From: Zantedeschia hybrid cultivar
Taxonomy: Eukaryota; Streptophyta; Magnoliopsida; Alismatales; Araceae
Reading direction: 5' to 3'
Length of the DNA stretch: 64,000 bases
Assembly: GCA_030544215.1 (NCBI GenBank)
Contig: JARZZO010000014.1
Coordinates: 42,127,734 to 42,191,733 of the forward strand
Under the pieces are notes generated by a model. That model worked only from the letters and a program-made list of their open reading frames with translations, made no database searches and had not been told where the DNA came from. The position numbers and the translations under genes are program-made. This document shows positions 33,217 through 44,495 of the stretch, one piece after another (within the stretch, counting starts at the first letter, position 1; each line of letters begins with the position of its first letter).

Positions 33217-35745
33217 TGTAACGACCCGCCACCCTATAATCGGGGATCCGATTACTAAATGGGTACCGAATCATTAACTTGTAACCAAACCAGGATCCGA
33301 GTAAGTCTGGGAAATAAATAATCAACTAAGCTAAACATTCACATCGCATTGAATTGAAGGGAAAGTGCAGAAATTAAAAGTTATTACAATGCGACTCGAT
33401 ACAGCAAATAATTACATACTCCAACAGAAAAGAAATGATTATACATACAGGCCAGAAATAAAGACAACAACTACAACGGGGCATACCCCGGAACAACAGT
33501 CGACGACGCTCAGCACTCAGCCGCACAACCCTCGCTAGGTCTGCCTGGAGTCCTCACCTGAAAGCCGCAGGGGTGAGTCTCAACGAAAAGACTCAGTAGG
33601 GATCCTTCGATCCCCACTGCCCACACACACACACCCACAAGTGAAAAGTACAGCAGGGATATAATAACCATGAAGAGACAATGATTTCCATGCCTACATC
33701 TCAATATGAATCACATGCATTCAAAGTATAACTAACATGCATAACTCTAATCTATCAGGAAACTCGTAATTCGGCGTATCCTTAAAACACGTCAACTTCA
33801 CAACGAGAGTGGGAAACACAACGACCCGCTGAGACCAAACAGTAACCCCTCGGATAGCACACGAGCCACCTCGGCGGTCACTCCTTCCCTCAGCAAACAC
33901 CGGCCCGCTGAGACCAAACAGTAACCCCTCGGATAGCACGCTGGCTACTCCGGCCCAACTGGCTCAGGTGGTTACTCCTTCCCCCAGCACGAGTGACACT
34001 CCAACGGTACCTCTCCGACACCGGTACAAGCTAGCTAACCCCGGGGTTCACCAGGTGACCCTCTCTCACTAGGCGTCACCCCGCCACTGCTCCCGTCAGC
34101 GCTGTGTCCCTCCGCACCAACACAGGGTGTAGAACGCTACAACTGTCACTCTAGGTCCACCGAAACATAAAACACGGCACGGTGCGATCCGGTCACGGAG
34201 GAAGTCCACGGTCGCACGACACACAACGCAGTGCCATCCGGTCACGAAGAGTTTATTACATCGAGTACACTAAATGTATGCATTAACCGACTATCTAGCA
34301 ATGTAAACACATTTTACTGGCATGGATTAATGTAGTTCTGGCTTGAATCGCGTCGCCCAAGGCCGACGCCATTCAAGCGCCCTAAACTGGTTCATGAAAT
34401 ACCGGCCTCAGAATCTGGCCTAAAAGGCGTCGACACCAGTGGTCGCCTTTTAAAAGGCGTCAACATCCTCAGACGCCGTTCACGCTGAAAAACCAGGAAT
34501 TCCAGAAAACAATAATAGAAGGATTTCTGCTCTAAAAGGCGTCATGGTGGCTCGACGCTATTCCAAAACGCGTCGCCCACCCATGACGTCTTTTAGTCCC
34601 AGAATCCTCAAACTGAGTCCCCTAATCGGGGTGATTTCCTGCCTAAATGGCGTCATGATGGCCCGACGTCCTTCTGAAAGGCGTCGTTCATCCAGGACGT
34701 CATTTAGCGCCAGAGTCCCTGACTCCTGAAACCTCGAACTGGGGGATTTCTGTCATAAAAGGCGTCATACTGGCCCGACGTCCTTCTGAAAGGCGTCGAC
34801 CAGGCACGACGCCGTTTAGCGCCAGAAACCTGGTTCCCTGGTTTGATCCGAGGGTTCCTCCCTTAGCCCCAAATACCCCGGAAAAGCCCCAAAAACAGAG
34901 GGGAAAGAGGGCAACCAAAGTATCAATAATTCACATCACAGAAACTCCCATTCCCATCAAGGAAAAACCCCCTAACATGCTCATTCTACCCCAAAACCAT
35001 CGATCCATAGCATGCTTTAAACGGGGAAAAACATGATTTAGAACACAACACTGTGGGAACCGTCACCCTACCGGTTCTTGAACTCCTCCAAGCTCCGTGC
35101 CTCCGACCCGCCGCACCGCAGACCGCCGCCGGTACCCTCGAGGACGCCGCCACTCCGCCGGGACGTCGGCCGCCGTCCGGAGAATGGAACGCCGCGAAGG
35201 AAGTGGTGGTGGTAGAGGTGAGAGGTAGGGAAGTGTTGGAGTGGAGGGAAGGACGAAGGGTCGATGTCGGAGTCGCCGGAAGGAAGGAGAGAAGGAGAGA
35301 AGGAGGAGCAAATGAGAGAAAGAAGGAGGGCTCTCGGGGTTAACAAGAGACTGGCTGAAACGCGTCGAGATGTACGGACGCCTATCAGTCGATGTGACGG
35401 CTGCTCTGACAACCCTCTGCAACGCTCTGACAAAGGTCTGAAGCGCGTCTTCCATGAAAGACGCCGTTCAGTCGACAAGACTGGCGCCGTACTCTGACAA
35501 CCCAGAGTCGCAGTCTGAAAGGCGTCGTGCCTCACAGACGCCGTTCAGACGACATGTCAGGGCCGTACTCTCGCGACCCAAAGCCAGCCCACGTGGCACA
35601 GGCTAAAACGCGTCAGCGTAGCTGGACGCCGTTTAAACCGCGTCTCGCGGGCTCGACGCGAATCAAAACAGAGTCTCAGCCCCACTGGAGCCTGAACTAC
35701 AGGGTCCAACCCCGAAAACCGGATTCGAAAGCCTCAGTCCTTACA
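33217..35745 (-). mobile_element. Tekay-type solo LTR, minus strand (2529 bp)
   Basis: On the plus strand it runs TGTAACGACCCGCCACC to CAGTCCTTACA, the reverse of the Tekay LTR, flanked by AAAAC. It is the longest of the family here: it has extra GCGTC/GACG inverted-repeat units (34410-34815) and an approximately 79-bp tandem duplication (GAGACCAAACAGTAACCCCT at about 33832 and again at 33911). ORFs inside are LTR sequence. Confidence 0.95.
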
Positions 35746-36398
35746 AAAACAGTGTGTGGATAAACGAGTTTCGGCTTAGTACTGAATTACGAAATTGGTG
35801 TCTTGACTCATCAATGACAATTTAACAATATTATCCTTAATTAATTTATATTTTATTTTATTTTAATTTTAATTTTAGCCTAACATGCATAATGTAAGAC
35901 TTTGAAATCATTATAATAAGAATTAATTATTGATTAAATTTCAAACCATTAATCAAATAAATCCCAACGTGATATGAAATATTCTATTCCGAATTGATCT
36001 CTCAATTATCTTTAAGATTTTCTTGGAGATATCTTTGGAATCCTATCCTTACTTGGATTCTTTACCCAAATATTTTATTGTTTTCTTTTAAGATCCATTA
36101 TGGTTGTAGCACGTCCACATTGGCTGGTAACCGCTCCCTATGATGAAACCTGCAGGGTTTGTGACCTAGGGTACTTCCCAATCGTGGAAGTTGATCGACC
36201 TTATTTTATTTTCTTTATCTCTTTCGTCCAGACAAGATTGATTTCCATTGACATCTTTGACTTATTTCATTGATTATTTTGAGAAAGATTCCCATCATAT
36301 AATGTTGAGAGCGTGTCTCATCACACCTTGGCATCACCTTTTCAGTACATTCCATTCCATTTCACTCCCTTGCAAAGTCAATGCCAAGGTGATGCAGC
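35746..36398. other. Tat internal sequence before the 3' LTR
   Basis: No ORF or RNA recognised. A clear polypurine tract is not visible directly before 36399, so the primer for plus-strand synthesis is unassigned or decayed. Confidence 0.4.
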
Positions 36399-37478
36399 TA
36401 TAGACACACTAATTTTTACCACATATCGAGTAAATTTCATGTCAAAATTATAATGCCCCAAAATAGTCTGATATTTAATGATTAATAATTTTTTATTGAT
36501 TTTTCTCAAAATTTGTTAATTAGCGTCGCTCGTGACCGACGCCATTTATATTTCTAGCAGAAATCAGTTCGGAATTAAATTCTTAAATTCCTATAGATTT
36601 AACTTAATAGTGTCACCTCATAGAGATGCCATTTAGGTCCTAATCCGTCTGGGTTTCCGATTTTTTATTCGAACATTTCCTAATTATCTAAAGCACGTCG
36701 CCTAAGGGAGACGCGATTTAAGTTTCCTAATGTATTTCGGTTTTCTTTTCGAATTTACTCTATATTTTAAGCCACTTTAATTAGCCAAATGGCGTTCCGT
36801 CTGGGTGACGCAATTTGTGAGTTTTTTGATAAACATGATTTGATTGAGATAATCTGATTTTCGAAGTTGGAAAGGTTGTAAACTCCTCCATGCTCATCCA
36901 AGGTAAGTTCGACTCCAGGAGAGAGTCCTTTTGAAGCCCAAAACACTTTAAAACATTTTCTTATAAGTACAATACCCCTTGAACCTTTGGAAAAAGTTGG
37001 CAATTGGTGATTTTGAAGCTCAAGACAAGGTGTTTGAAGGCCCTCAAGGAGGAAAACGTGGACAGCAAGAGGAGCTTCTTCTCCTTCTTCCTATTCACTC
37101 TTTGAAGATTTTGAAGACCAAGGCTATGGAGGAGCCAACCAACCATCTTCTTTCCTTAATTTCTTTCTAGTTGTTTCATAGATTCATTATTGTTTTCCTT
37201 CATAGTTCATATCATCACTTCATGTTACATACACACTCACATCATTCTTTCCAAACACACATGCTTATAGGGGTTTAAAGAATACCAAACAAGTGAGTAT
37301 ATTAGTTTAGTTGCATGATTAAGTTTCTTATTAGAATAGATACTACCCTATATCTTAGTTCTAATTAAATTCTTTCTTGTGTATTCTCATTTTTTTGCAA
37401 GGTACATTCAAAAAGAAAGAAGGAGATTAAAAAAAATCAACCAAGAAATAAAAAGTAAGAACATATCAACCAAAAGGG
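36399..37478 (+). mobile_element. Tat element 3' LTR, truncated at its right end
   Basis: It begins TATAGACACACTAA (TG changed to TA) and parallels the interrupted 5' LTR for about 1080 bp, including the pre-insertion sequence at 36640-36660. It stops at CAACCAAAAGGG; the last 190 bp or so present in the 5' copy are missing. The next base belongs to the outer Tekay-type LTR, about 110 LTR bases further on than piece 1, so one deletion removed the end of the Tat LTR together with flanking LTR sequence. Confidence 0.8.
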
Positions 37479-39156
37479 CGAGCGTTGGGGCGCGAGTGTA
37501 CGGCCCCAGTCTGATCGTCTGAAAGGCGTCTTGCATGACCGATGTCATTCAAAGATCTGCGAGTATACGACCCCGACCCGTCATCTAAATGGCGTAGTCT
37601 GGGAACGACGCGATTTATCCTATTTCAGTTTAACGTCCGAGACTTCCCTCCTTTCTCTCATTTCTCCCCTTCTCACTCTCTCTCTTCCCTCTCTCCGAAC
37701 AACTCCGTTTCCCCTTCCCCTTCTCCTTCCTTTCCTCTCCCCATTCCTCCTCTTCCTCCACTCCATCAACCTCCTACCCCTCGCCGCTACCACCACCATC
37801 TTCTCCGCGGCACATTGCTCTACGGACGACAGTCGATGTCCCGGTGGAGTGACGGCGTCCATGGTGGTACCGGCGGCGGCTTGCGGTGTGGCGGTGGCGG
37901 CTTAGAGCTAAGAGGAGTTCAAGTAACCGGTAGGGTGACGATCTTCGTTGTGTTTTTTTTATAACCATGATTTTCCCGCTTTGAAGCATGCAATATGCAT
38001 GGAGGTTTTTGGGTAGAAAGAGCATGTTTTAGGGGGATTTTTGATGAAAATGAACCTTTTCTTATGAAATGGGGCTTAGTGTGTTTCGATTGGTTATTTG
38101 ATCCTCCCCTTATCTTCTTCTGTTTTCGTGTATTTTGGGGGAGGGAGGGACCCCCGGTTTTGGCTCGATGGAGACTGGAGAAGCTCGATTTCGGGCGTTG
38201 AATGGCGTCGAGACCAGGTGACGCCATTTAGAATGGTGTCAAGACCAGGTGACGTGATTCAACGGCCCAATCTCCTGGTTCCCGAGGCAAGCGTAGGATA
38301 AAGAGCTGAACGACGTCGGCCATGGGCGACGTGATTCTGGACAGTATCCCTGGTCCTAGTGGGTTTGCGAAAACTGAAACAGTTTAAGGGTCTTGAATGA
38401 CGTCGGCCACGGGCGACGCGATTTAAGATAGAACCCATTAATTCATGCAATTAACATATGTATACATTATTAGATAATTCGGTTAAATGCATATTCAAAA
38501 TCGTACTTCGAGGACGAGGGTTTCCGCATGACTGGATCGCACTATGTTGTATTTTGTGCGATAGTAGGCCTAAAGTGACAGTTGTTAGCGCTTGACACCC
38601 TGTGTCGGTATGGGAGTGACACAACGCCGATGTGGGAGTGGTGGGGTGACGTCTAGTGAGAGAGGGTCATCTGGTGTACCCCGGGGTATAGCTAGTACCG
38701 GTGTGGGAGTGATATACTGCGGGGTGTCACTCGTGGCTGGGAGGAGGTAGAACCACCTAGAGCTAGACAGGTCGGAGTAGCCAGTGTGCTATACGAGGGG
38801 TTGCTGCTCCGTCCCAGCAGGTCGGTGTTTTTCCGCATTCGGCTGCGTGGTTTGTATGTTTCGTAGGAACGCTGGTTGTGGACTATGGTGTTAAGTCGAG
38901 TGGTTTTAGAGTTATGCCTGTTGCATCTTCGAATGCATGTGTTTCATATCGGAATTTGGGAACTGTGTTTATTGCTTTACTTATTTAATTGCCTATTCAT
39001 GTTGTTGCACTTGTGGGTGCGTGAGTGGGTGGTAGGGATTGGAGGATCCCTACTGAGTCCATTTAGATGAGACTCACCCCCGTGGTTTTCATGAAAAGGT
39101 TCCAGGTAGGCGTAGCGTAGAGGGTTTCATCTCGGGTTGCGCGCCAGCAACCACTA
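37479..39156 (+). mobile_element. Outer Tekay-type solo LTR, piece 2 of 3
   Basis: It aligns with the solo LTR at 23216 from its GAGTACGGCCCC phrase onward (CGTCTTGCATG, pyrimidine tract 37640-37800, GGATCCCTACTGAGTC at 39043-39058). It is cut at 39156 by the Copia element; the last five bases CACTA are the left target duplication. Confidence 0.88.
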
Positions 39157-40708
39157 TGTTGGGTTTCTCGGGTTTCTCCGGATCGCTCACGCAACGGAAA
39201 ATAAAATAAAACAGCGATCCGTTCCCGTTTCGAAAAATTAAAACTATGATTATCGGATAATCAAAGTTCTCACCGTGTGCGGATTCGAATCCGCAACCGT
39301 TCGGTTCCGTCGGTGCAACACCGCAAGCCACGCAAGTGCCCGGCCTCTAGCGAAGTCCACGCGATCCTCCTCGCAATGGATATCCTCACGTTCCTCGTTC
39401 TTCGCAGCCCACGAAACCTCCGCCGGTCACTGCAATGATCGCCGCAACGCGCGGACGATATCCCGTCGAACAGGATTCAGAGAAGCGGCGGAGCAGATCT
39501 GGATATGTCTGGACGCCAGAGAGAGAGAGAAACATAGGAGGGGCGGCTAGGGTTAGCAGCAGCTTGGCCTGCTCAGCCCGTTCGCTATGTTTTATACTAA
39601 CCGCACGGTTTTTCATAAAAACCCCCGGTTTGTATAAAACCCACTTATTTATCCATCTCCTTGAGAATCATTTGCGTGTGACCCTCTAGGCCCAAGTACC
39701 AGTCCAGTTAATGGCCCAACAAGCCCAGTGACTCCTCACTGACTTTATTAATCAATTAATAACCATTTATTAATTAATTAATCAATCGAATTGATGTCGC
39801 ACATCGAATTCGATCGGGCCTCCGATCACGTTGGGTGCCAAGCAACACCGCGTGAACCCGGAAGGTATTGGCGTTAAGCAACCCACTCTTGGAACCTTTC
39901 CGCCGACAATTACCGCATGGATATAATCCTTCATTCGTACAATGCTCTCGAGTCAACTCAGGGTATAGCGAGCTGTCAAACCCTAACCGGTCGACTCACT
40001 TGGATTGGATGCCGCTGATGAATATCGGAAAACTCCTTTCCCGGTATTATCGTCCGCCCTGGCTAGGGAATTCCGCGCATCCTTCTTAGAGCATTCTCTC
40101 TCTAAGTACCGAGAGCAAATGATTCCTTATTGACACACAATTCCCTTCGACGGTATTCCGCTGTACCCAATCCTTGGCGTATTAGAATCCCGTGACTAGA
40201 GATTCGTAAACCAAGGTCAAAGCACAGAAGTCCACCGCCAAGGTGTCCTTGGTGTCTCAGGTCCGAGGACCATCTACGCAACTGCGACAATAGAATCAAG
40301 CTGGTTGACAGTGAGGTACAATACCATCCAGCGATTCAGTCGGATTAGTTCAGTGAACTCATTCTCCAATGAGCACTTACAGATTCGCCTTAGTGTCTCC
40401 ACACAAGTGACTTATGAGATCAGTCACCCTCATCATATGAGCAGGAGTAATCTGTACTAGCCTAACTGGATATCTGATGTCCTTCTCGGATATCCTCCGA
40501 CTAGGAACGATTAAGAATATGTGTGTTTAAGTGATCAGTCTCATTAGTATGATCTCATCATAATCTGATCACTATAGCACATATTCACGGACTTCATTAT
40601 GAAACGATAATTAATACGATTTACACATAATGAATATTATGCCATTATATTAATAAATGAATGAGATTTACATAGTCAGATTGGCTTGTAGGCCACCTAA
40701 AACTAACA
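39157..40708 (-). repeat. 3' LTR of the Copia element (1552 bp)
   Basis: Plus-strand ends are TGTTGGGTTTCTCGGG and AAAACTAACA. It has the same length as the 5' LTR; differences in the first 350 bases are nearly all transitions, roughly one per 17 bases by eye. Confidence 0.95.
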
Positions 40709-40710
40709 AT

Positions 40711-40721
40711 CTCCCACTTGG
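40711..40721 (-). promoter_or_regulatory. Polypurine tract of the Copia element
   Basis: On the minus strand CAAGTGGGAGA lies just before the TGTTAG start of the 3' LTR, typical of plant Copia elements. Confidence 0.8.
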
Positions 40722-40722
40722 A

Positions 40723-41306
40723 CTAAAGCCAATCACCTTTATACAATAAGCCTATAGACTCTAGGTGACGCTCAAACACAATTTGAGCCAACGGCTTTGT
40801 CAGTGGATCTGCTACATTGTCGATGGATGGAACTCTTTCCACTACTATATCTCCTCTGGATATGATCTCTCTGATAAGGTGAAAGCACCTCAGAATATGC
40901 TTTGATTTCTGATGAGACCGCGGCTCTTTCGCTTGCGCAATTTCTCCATTGTTGTCGCACAATAGTGGAATAGGCTCAGAGATGCTGGGAACTACGCCGA
41001 GGTCGGTGATGAATTTCTTCAACCACACTGCTTCCTTGGCGGCTTCAGCTGCAGCGATGTACTCAGCTTCAGTCATCAAATCTGCAGTAGTTACTTGCTT
41101 GGAAATCTTCTAGCACACTGCGCCTCCGTTCAAAGTAAACACGAATCCAGATGTTGACTTGCTATCATCTGGATCCGACTGGAAACTCGAGTCAGTAAAG
41201 CCTCGTAGTTTCAAGTCACCTCCTCCATAGACAAGAAACATATCCTTTGTTCTTCTCAAGTACTTAAGGATACATTTCACTGCCTTCCAGTGCTCTTCGC
41301 GAAACT
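40723..41306 (-). pseudogene. RNase H, Copia element
   Basis: The last pol domain. 40723-41079 contains MTEAEYIAAAEAAKEAVWLKKF, LLCDNNGEIAQAK and DIVVERVPSIDNVADPLTKP. Upstream in frame lie HWKAVKCILKYL and DDSKSTSGFVF, with a TAG at the Trp position after GGAVC. Next to 41306 a deletion has joined this to the end of RT: about 45 residues usually present between RHG.S and EHW are absent. Confidence 0.9.
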
Positions 41307-41675
41307 AATTCCATGTCTCATCGGTATGAGACCTCTCTTGGAATTTTCCATGCCAAATCTTTCGACTATGGTATCTATGTACAAGGATTGGGTCATTCCA
41401 AGCATCCTCTTTGATCTATCTCTATAGATCCATATTCCCAATACGTAGGATGCTTCTCCCAAATCCTTCATGGAGAAGTTTTTCGACAGCCAGATCTTTA
41501 CTGATTACATCATAGCTACATCATTCCCAATGAGTAGTATGTCATCTATGTAAAGAACTAGAAAAGTGACTGCACTCCCACTGGTCTTCTTGTACACACA
41601 AGGCTCATCTTCATTCTTAATGAAGTCATAAGACTTGACAACCTCGTCAAATCTTATGTTCCAGCTCCGGAAAGC
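41277..41675 (-). pseudogene. Reverse transcriptase, second half, Copia element
   Basis: It continues pol past the TAG at 41676 and contains the catalytic LYIDDILLIGND (about 41530), then FSMKDLGEASYVLGI and SLYIDTIVERFGMENSKRG. A second stop, TAA at 41505-41507, follows DVAMM. Both stops fit Gln codons changed by C-to-T. Confidence 0.9.
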
Positions 41676-43391
41676 CTACTTCAGTCCATAAATGGACCTC
41701 TGAAGCTTGCACACTTTATCTGGAGATTCTTTGGATGTGAAACCTTCTGGTTGTATCATATACACCTCTTCCTCAAGTTTACCATTGAGGAAGACAGTCT
41801 TTACATCCATCTGCCAGATTTCATAATCAAAATGTGCAGCAATGGCGAGCAGAACTCTGATCGACTTTATCATAGCAACTGGTGAGAAAGTCTCGTCATA
41901 GTCAATTCCTTGCCTTTGACAATATCCCTTTGCCACCAACCTTGCCTTATAAGTGTCGATCCATCCATCAGCACCGATCTTTCTCTTAAAGATCCACTTG
42001 CAACCGATGGATACAATACCCTCGGGCAAGTCCTCCAAGTTCCAAACTTGGTTGGTGTACATGGACTGGATTTCTGAGTTCATGGCTTCTTGCCATTTCC
42101 CGGCTTCTGGGCCTTCTATGGCCTCCTGGTAGGTTTTAGGATCATCATCCTCATTATATTCTACCTTAGACTCACCTTCAGCAATATGTCCCACATATCG
42201 TTCGGGTAGTCTAGGTACTCTACCAGATCTACGAGGCTCATCTGTGTGTATCTGAACAGATTCAGGAACTGATATCTCATCTGATGATAATGCAGCTGTT
42301 TGGGGATATGGAACCTCTTCCAGTACTATTTTACTCCCACTGTTCTCCTGGAGAAGGTATTCCTCTTCCAGGAAGACAGCTTTCCTGGCGATAAATACCT
42401 TTTGTTCACCAGGATGATAAAAATAGTATCCAAAGGTTTCCTTTGGATATCCCACAAAACTGCATTTATCAGTTCGTGATTCCAGCTTGTCTGGATCATG
42501 CCTCTTTACATGAGCAGGACAACCCCAGACTTTAACATGTTTAAATTCTTGTTTCCTGCCTTTCCATATCTCATATGGAGTAGAGGCTACAGACTTGCTA
42601 GGTACTCTGTTCAGTAGGTATGCTGCTGACTTTAGAGCATACCCCCAGAGAGACACTGGTAATCCTGAAATGCTCATCATAGATCGCACCATGTCCAACA
42701 AGGTGCGATTCCTCCTTTCTGATACACCATTCATCTGTGGTGTATATGGAGGGGTCAGCTGAGAAAGGATACCATTATCCTTTAAGAATTGTGTGAAATT
42801 AGTACTCAAGTATTCTCCTCCTCGATCTGATCGAAGAGCTTTAATACTCTTTCCTAATTGCTTCTCTACCTCATTCTTGAACTCCTTGAACTTCTCAAAT
42901 GCTTCTGACTTGTACTTCATTAAGTACACATAGCCGAATCTTGAGAAGTCATCGGTGAACGTGATGAAGTAAGAAAAGCCACATTTGGCTTGGGTGGACA
43001 TTGGACCACATACATCTGAATGCATTAGTTCCAAAATGTCCTTGGCACGTTCTCCATGTCCAGTAAATGGAGATTTTGTCATCTTTCCCACAAGGCAGGA
43101 TTCACATGTTGCAAACGATTCGTAATCGAATGCAGTTAAGTAACCATGCTTATATAACTTTTGCAACCTGCTTTCGCCAATGTGCCCAAGTCTACAATGC
43201 CACATGTAGGCCTGGTTCACACAATTCTTGCTCTTCTTAAGAGCATTATCAATATGAAGATTGTAATAAGAAACATCTAATAGATATAGACCGTTGACTA
43301 AAGATGCTGAAGCTATTGATTTATTACCATAATAAATCGAACAACTTCTATTCTCAATAGTCAACCTAAATCCTATATCTTGTCCAAACAA
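41676..43391 (-). pseudogene. Integrase and first half of RT, Copia element
   Basis: 571 open codons. From the 43391 start: zinc domain H65, H70, C96, C99; catalytic D126 (HSDVCGP), D189 (RSDRGGEY) and E225 (NGVSERRN), with 35 residues between the last two; then the Copia linker (VKVWGCPAHVKR) and RT motifs CKWIFKRKIG, YKARLVAKGY, DYDETFSPVA and QMDVKTVFLNG (usual form KTAFLNG). It ends at TAG 41676-41678 right after SIYGLK. It overlaps gag-protease by 19 bases in a different frame, caused by a small deletion at about 43385. Confidence 0.93.
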
Positions 43392-43987
43392 GATATTGAT
43401 ATGATGTTATTTATTATTCTAGGAACATAATAACAATCTTCTAATAGTAAGGCGTCTCCCGATGGAAGCCTGAGGTTTGCTATCCCAACAGCAATCGCCA
43501 CAACTTTTGCGCCGTTTCTTAGCCTCAATTCCACCTCGCCTTGTCTCAGCTTCCGCTTACTTGTCATCATCTGTGCATCATGACAGATATGAGAAGCACA
43601 TCCGGTATCCAATACCCAAGATGTGGAATCTCTAACTGATAAGTTGATATCTATCATATAGATATCTGAAGCTTCAAACAGCTTCACTCTTCCATGAGCT
43701 TTATCGTTAAGGAACTCCTTGCAGTTCCTCTTCCAGTGACCATACTGCTTATAGTAGAAGCAGTCACCCTTCACTACTCTTTTGCCTTTGTCCTTCGATC
43801 TTTTATCGTTAGCTATCATCTCTGCTTCAGGGGCATCCAATGCCGATTCAGCAGGAGGATCAGCTCCAGGGACAAAGTCAATGTGCTCAGATCTGAAGAC
43901 ATTCTTCAGGTATCTGAACCAATCCGAGTAGATCAGGTAAGTCAAAAGGGCATCAAGTATGCCACAGCGTGGGTTATTCGACGACAT
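43373..43987 (-). pseudogene. Internally deleted gag plus protease, Copia element
   Basis: It starts MSSNNPRCGILDALLTY with DWFRYLKNVFRSEHIDFV, the beginning of a Copia gag, but within about 20 residues jumps to DKRSKDKGKRVVKGD and the nucleocapsid knuckle CFYYKQYGHWKRNC, where the second Cys is Tyr. Some 200 residues of the usual capsid domain are absent. The protease follows with STSWVLDTGCASHICHDAQM (active site DTG) and LLEDCYYVPRI. This copy cannot form a normal capsid. Confidence 0.88.
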
Positions 43988-44097
43988 AATTCCCTACAGG
44001 AGATAAGTAAAATCTATTCAGCATATGTTCAATTATTAAAATTTAAAATAAGACATGGTCTTTTGTTCAAGTTTAACTCCCACTAATTTTCGACGGA

Positions 44098-44120
44098 CTG
44101 TATAACCCCCAGTTATACAG
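44098..44120 (-). other. Isolated perfect hairpin in the Copia leader
   Basis: CTGTATAAC and GTTATACAG are perfect 9-bp arms around the loop CCCCA (plus-strand reading). It lies 50 bp from the four-hairpin cluster. Confidence 0.6.
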
Positions 44121-44170
44121 AATGGGAGAAGCCGACAGTCTCCTAGTGGGGATCAGAATCTCAATGACTT

Positions 44171-44209
44171 GCACTACAGCCTTGTGGATAGCACAACAAA
44201 CTGTAATAC
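44171..44209 (-). other. Conserved-core hairpin 1
   Basis: Core CCTTGTGGATAGCACAACAA(A) at 44180-44200; arms 44171-44179 and 44201-44209 pair over 9 bp. Two of the pairs are G-U in the minus (sense) strand and would be A-C mismatches in the plus strand. The core itself can form a 5-bp stem TTGTG/CACAA with loop CTATC. Confidence 0.8.
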
Positions 44210-44278
44210 AATCAAAGAGCACCCAACTCATGGGACTTGCAACTCCTTGCAATATCTGATCATAGCTTCAGTCCCCAG

Positions 44279-44321
44279 AGATTTAATGGCCTTGTGGATA
44301 GTACAACAAACCATTAATCCT
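44279..44321 (-). other. Conserved-core hairpin 2
   Basis: Core at 44290-44310 (one change, GTAC for GCAC). Seven perfect pairs TTAATGG/CCATTAA, one mismatch, then a G-U and two Watson-Crick pairs in the sense strand. Confidence 0.8.
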
Positions 44322-44361
44322 GGTCTAAGCTAACCATTGTTATGCGATGAGCATAAATTTG

Positions 44362-44398
44362 CATGCAGCCCTTGTGGATAGCACAACAAAGCTACATG
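44362..44398 (-). other. Conserved-core hairpin 3
   Basis: Core at 44370-44390, identical to that of hairpin 1. Arms CATGCAGC and GCTACATG give 8 pairs, one of them G-U in the sense strand. Confidence 0.8.
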
Positions 44399-44456
44399 GT
44401 TCCTCTACCCCGATCATATAGGCATCTAATGCCATAGCCATAGTTTCTCCTCCCAA

Positions 44457-44495
44457 TTAAGCAGGCCTTATGGATAGCACAACAAACCTGCCTAA
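44457..44495 (-). other. Conserved-core hairpin 4
   Basis: Core at 44466-44486 (CTTATGG for CTTGTGG; the core stem is kept as G-U in the sense strand). Arms TTAAGCAGG and CCTGCCTAA give 9 pairs, one G-U in the sense strand. Confidence 0.8.

Noticed and set aside
44171..44495. CRISPR-like spaced repeats
   Set aside because: Four 21-nt repeats at uneven spacing in a plant retrotransposon leader; flanks pair into stems, so this is an RNA structure, not a CRISPR array.
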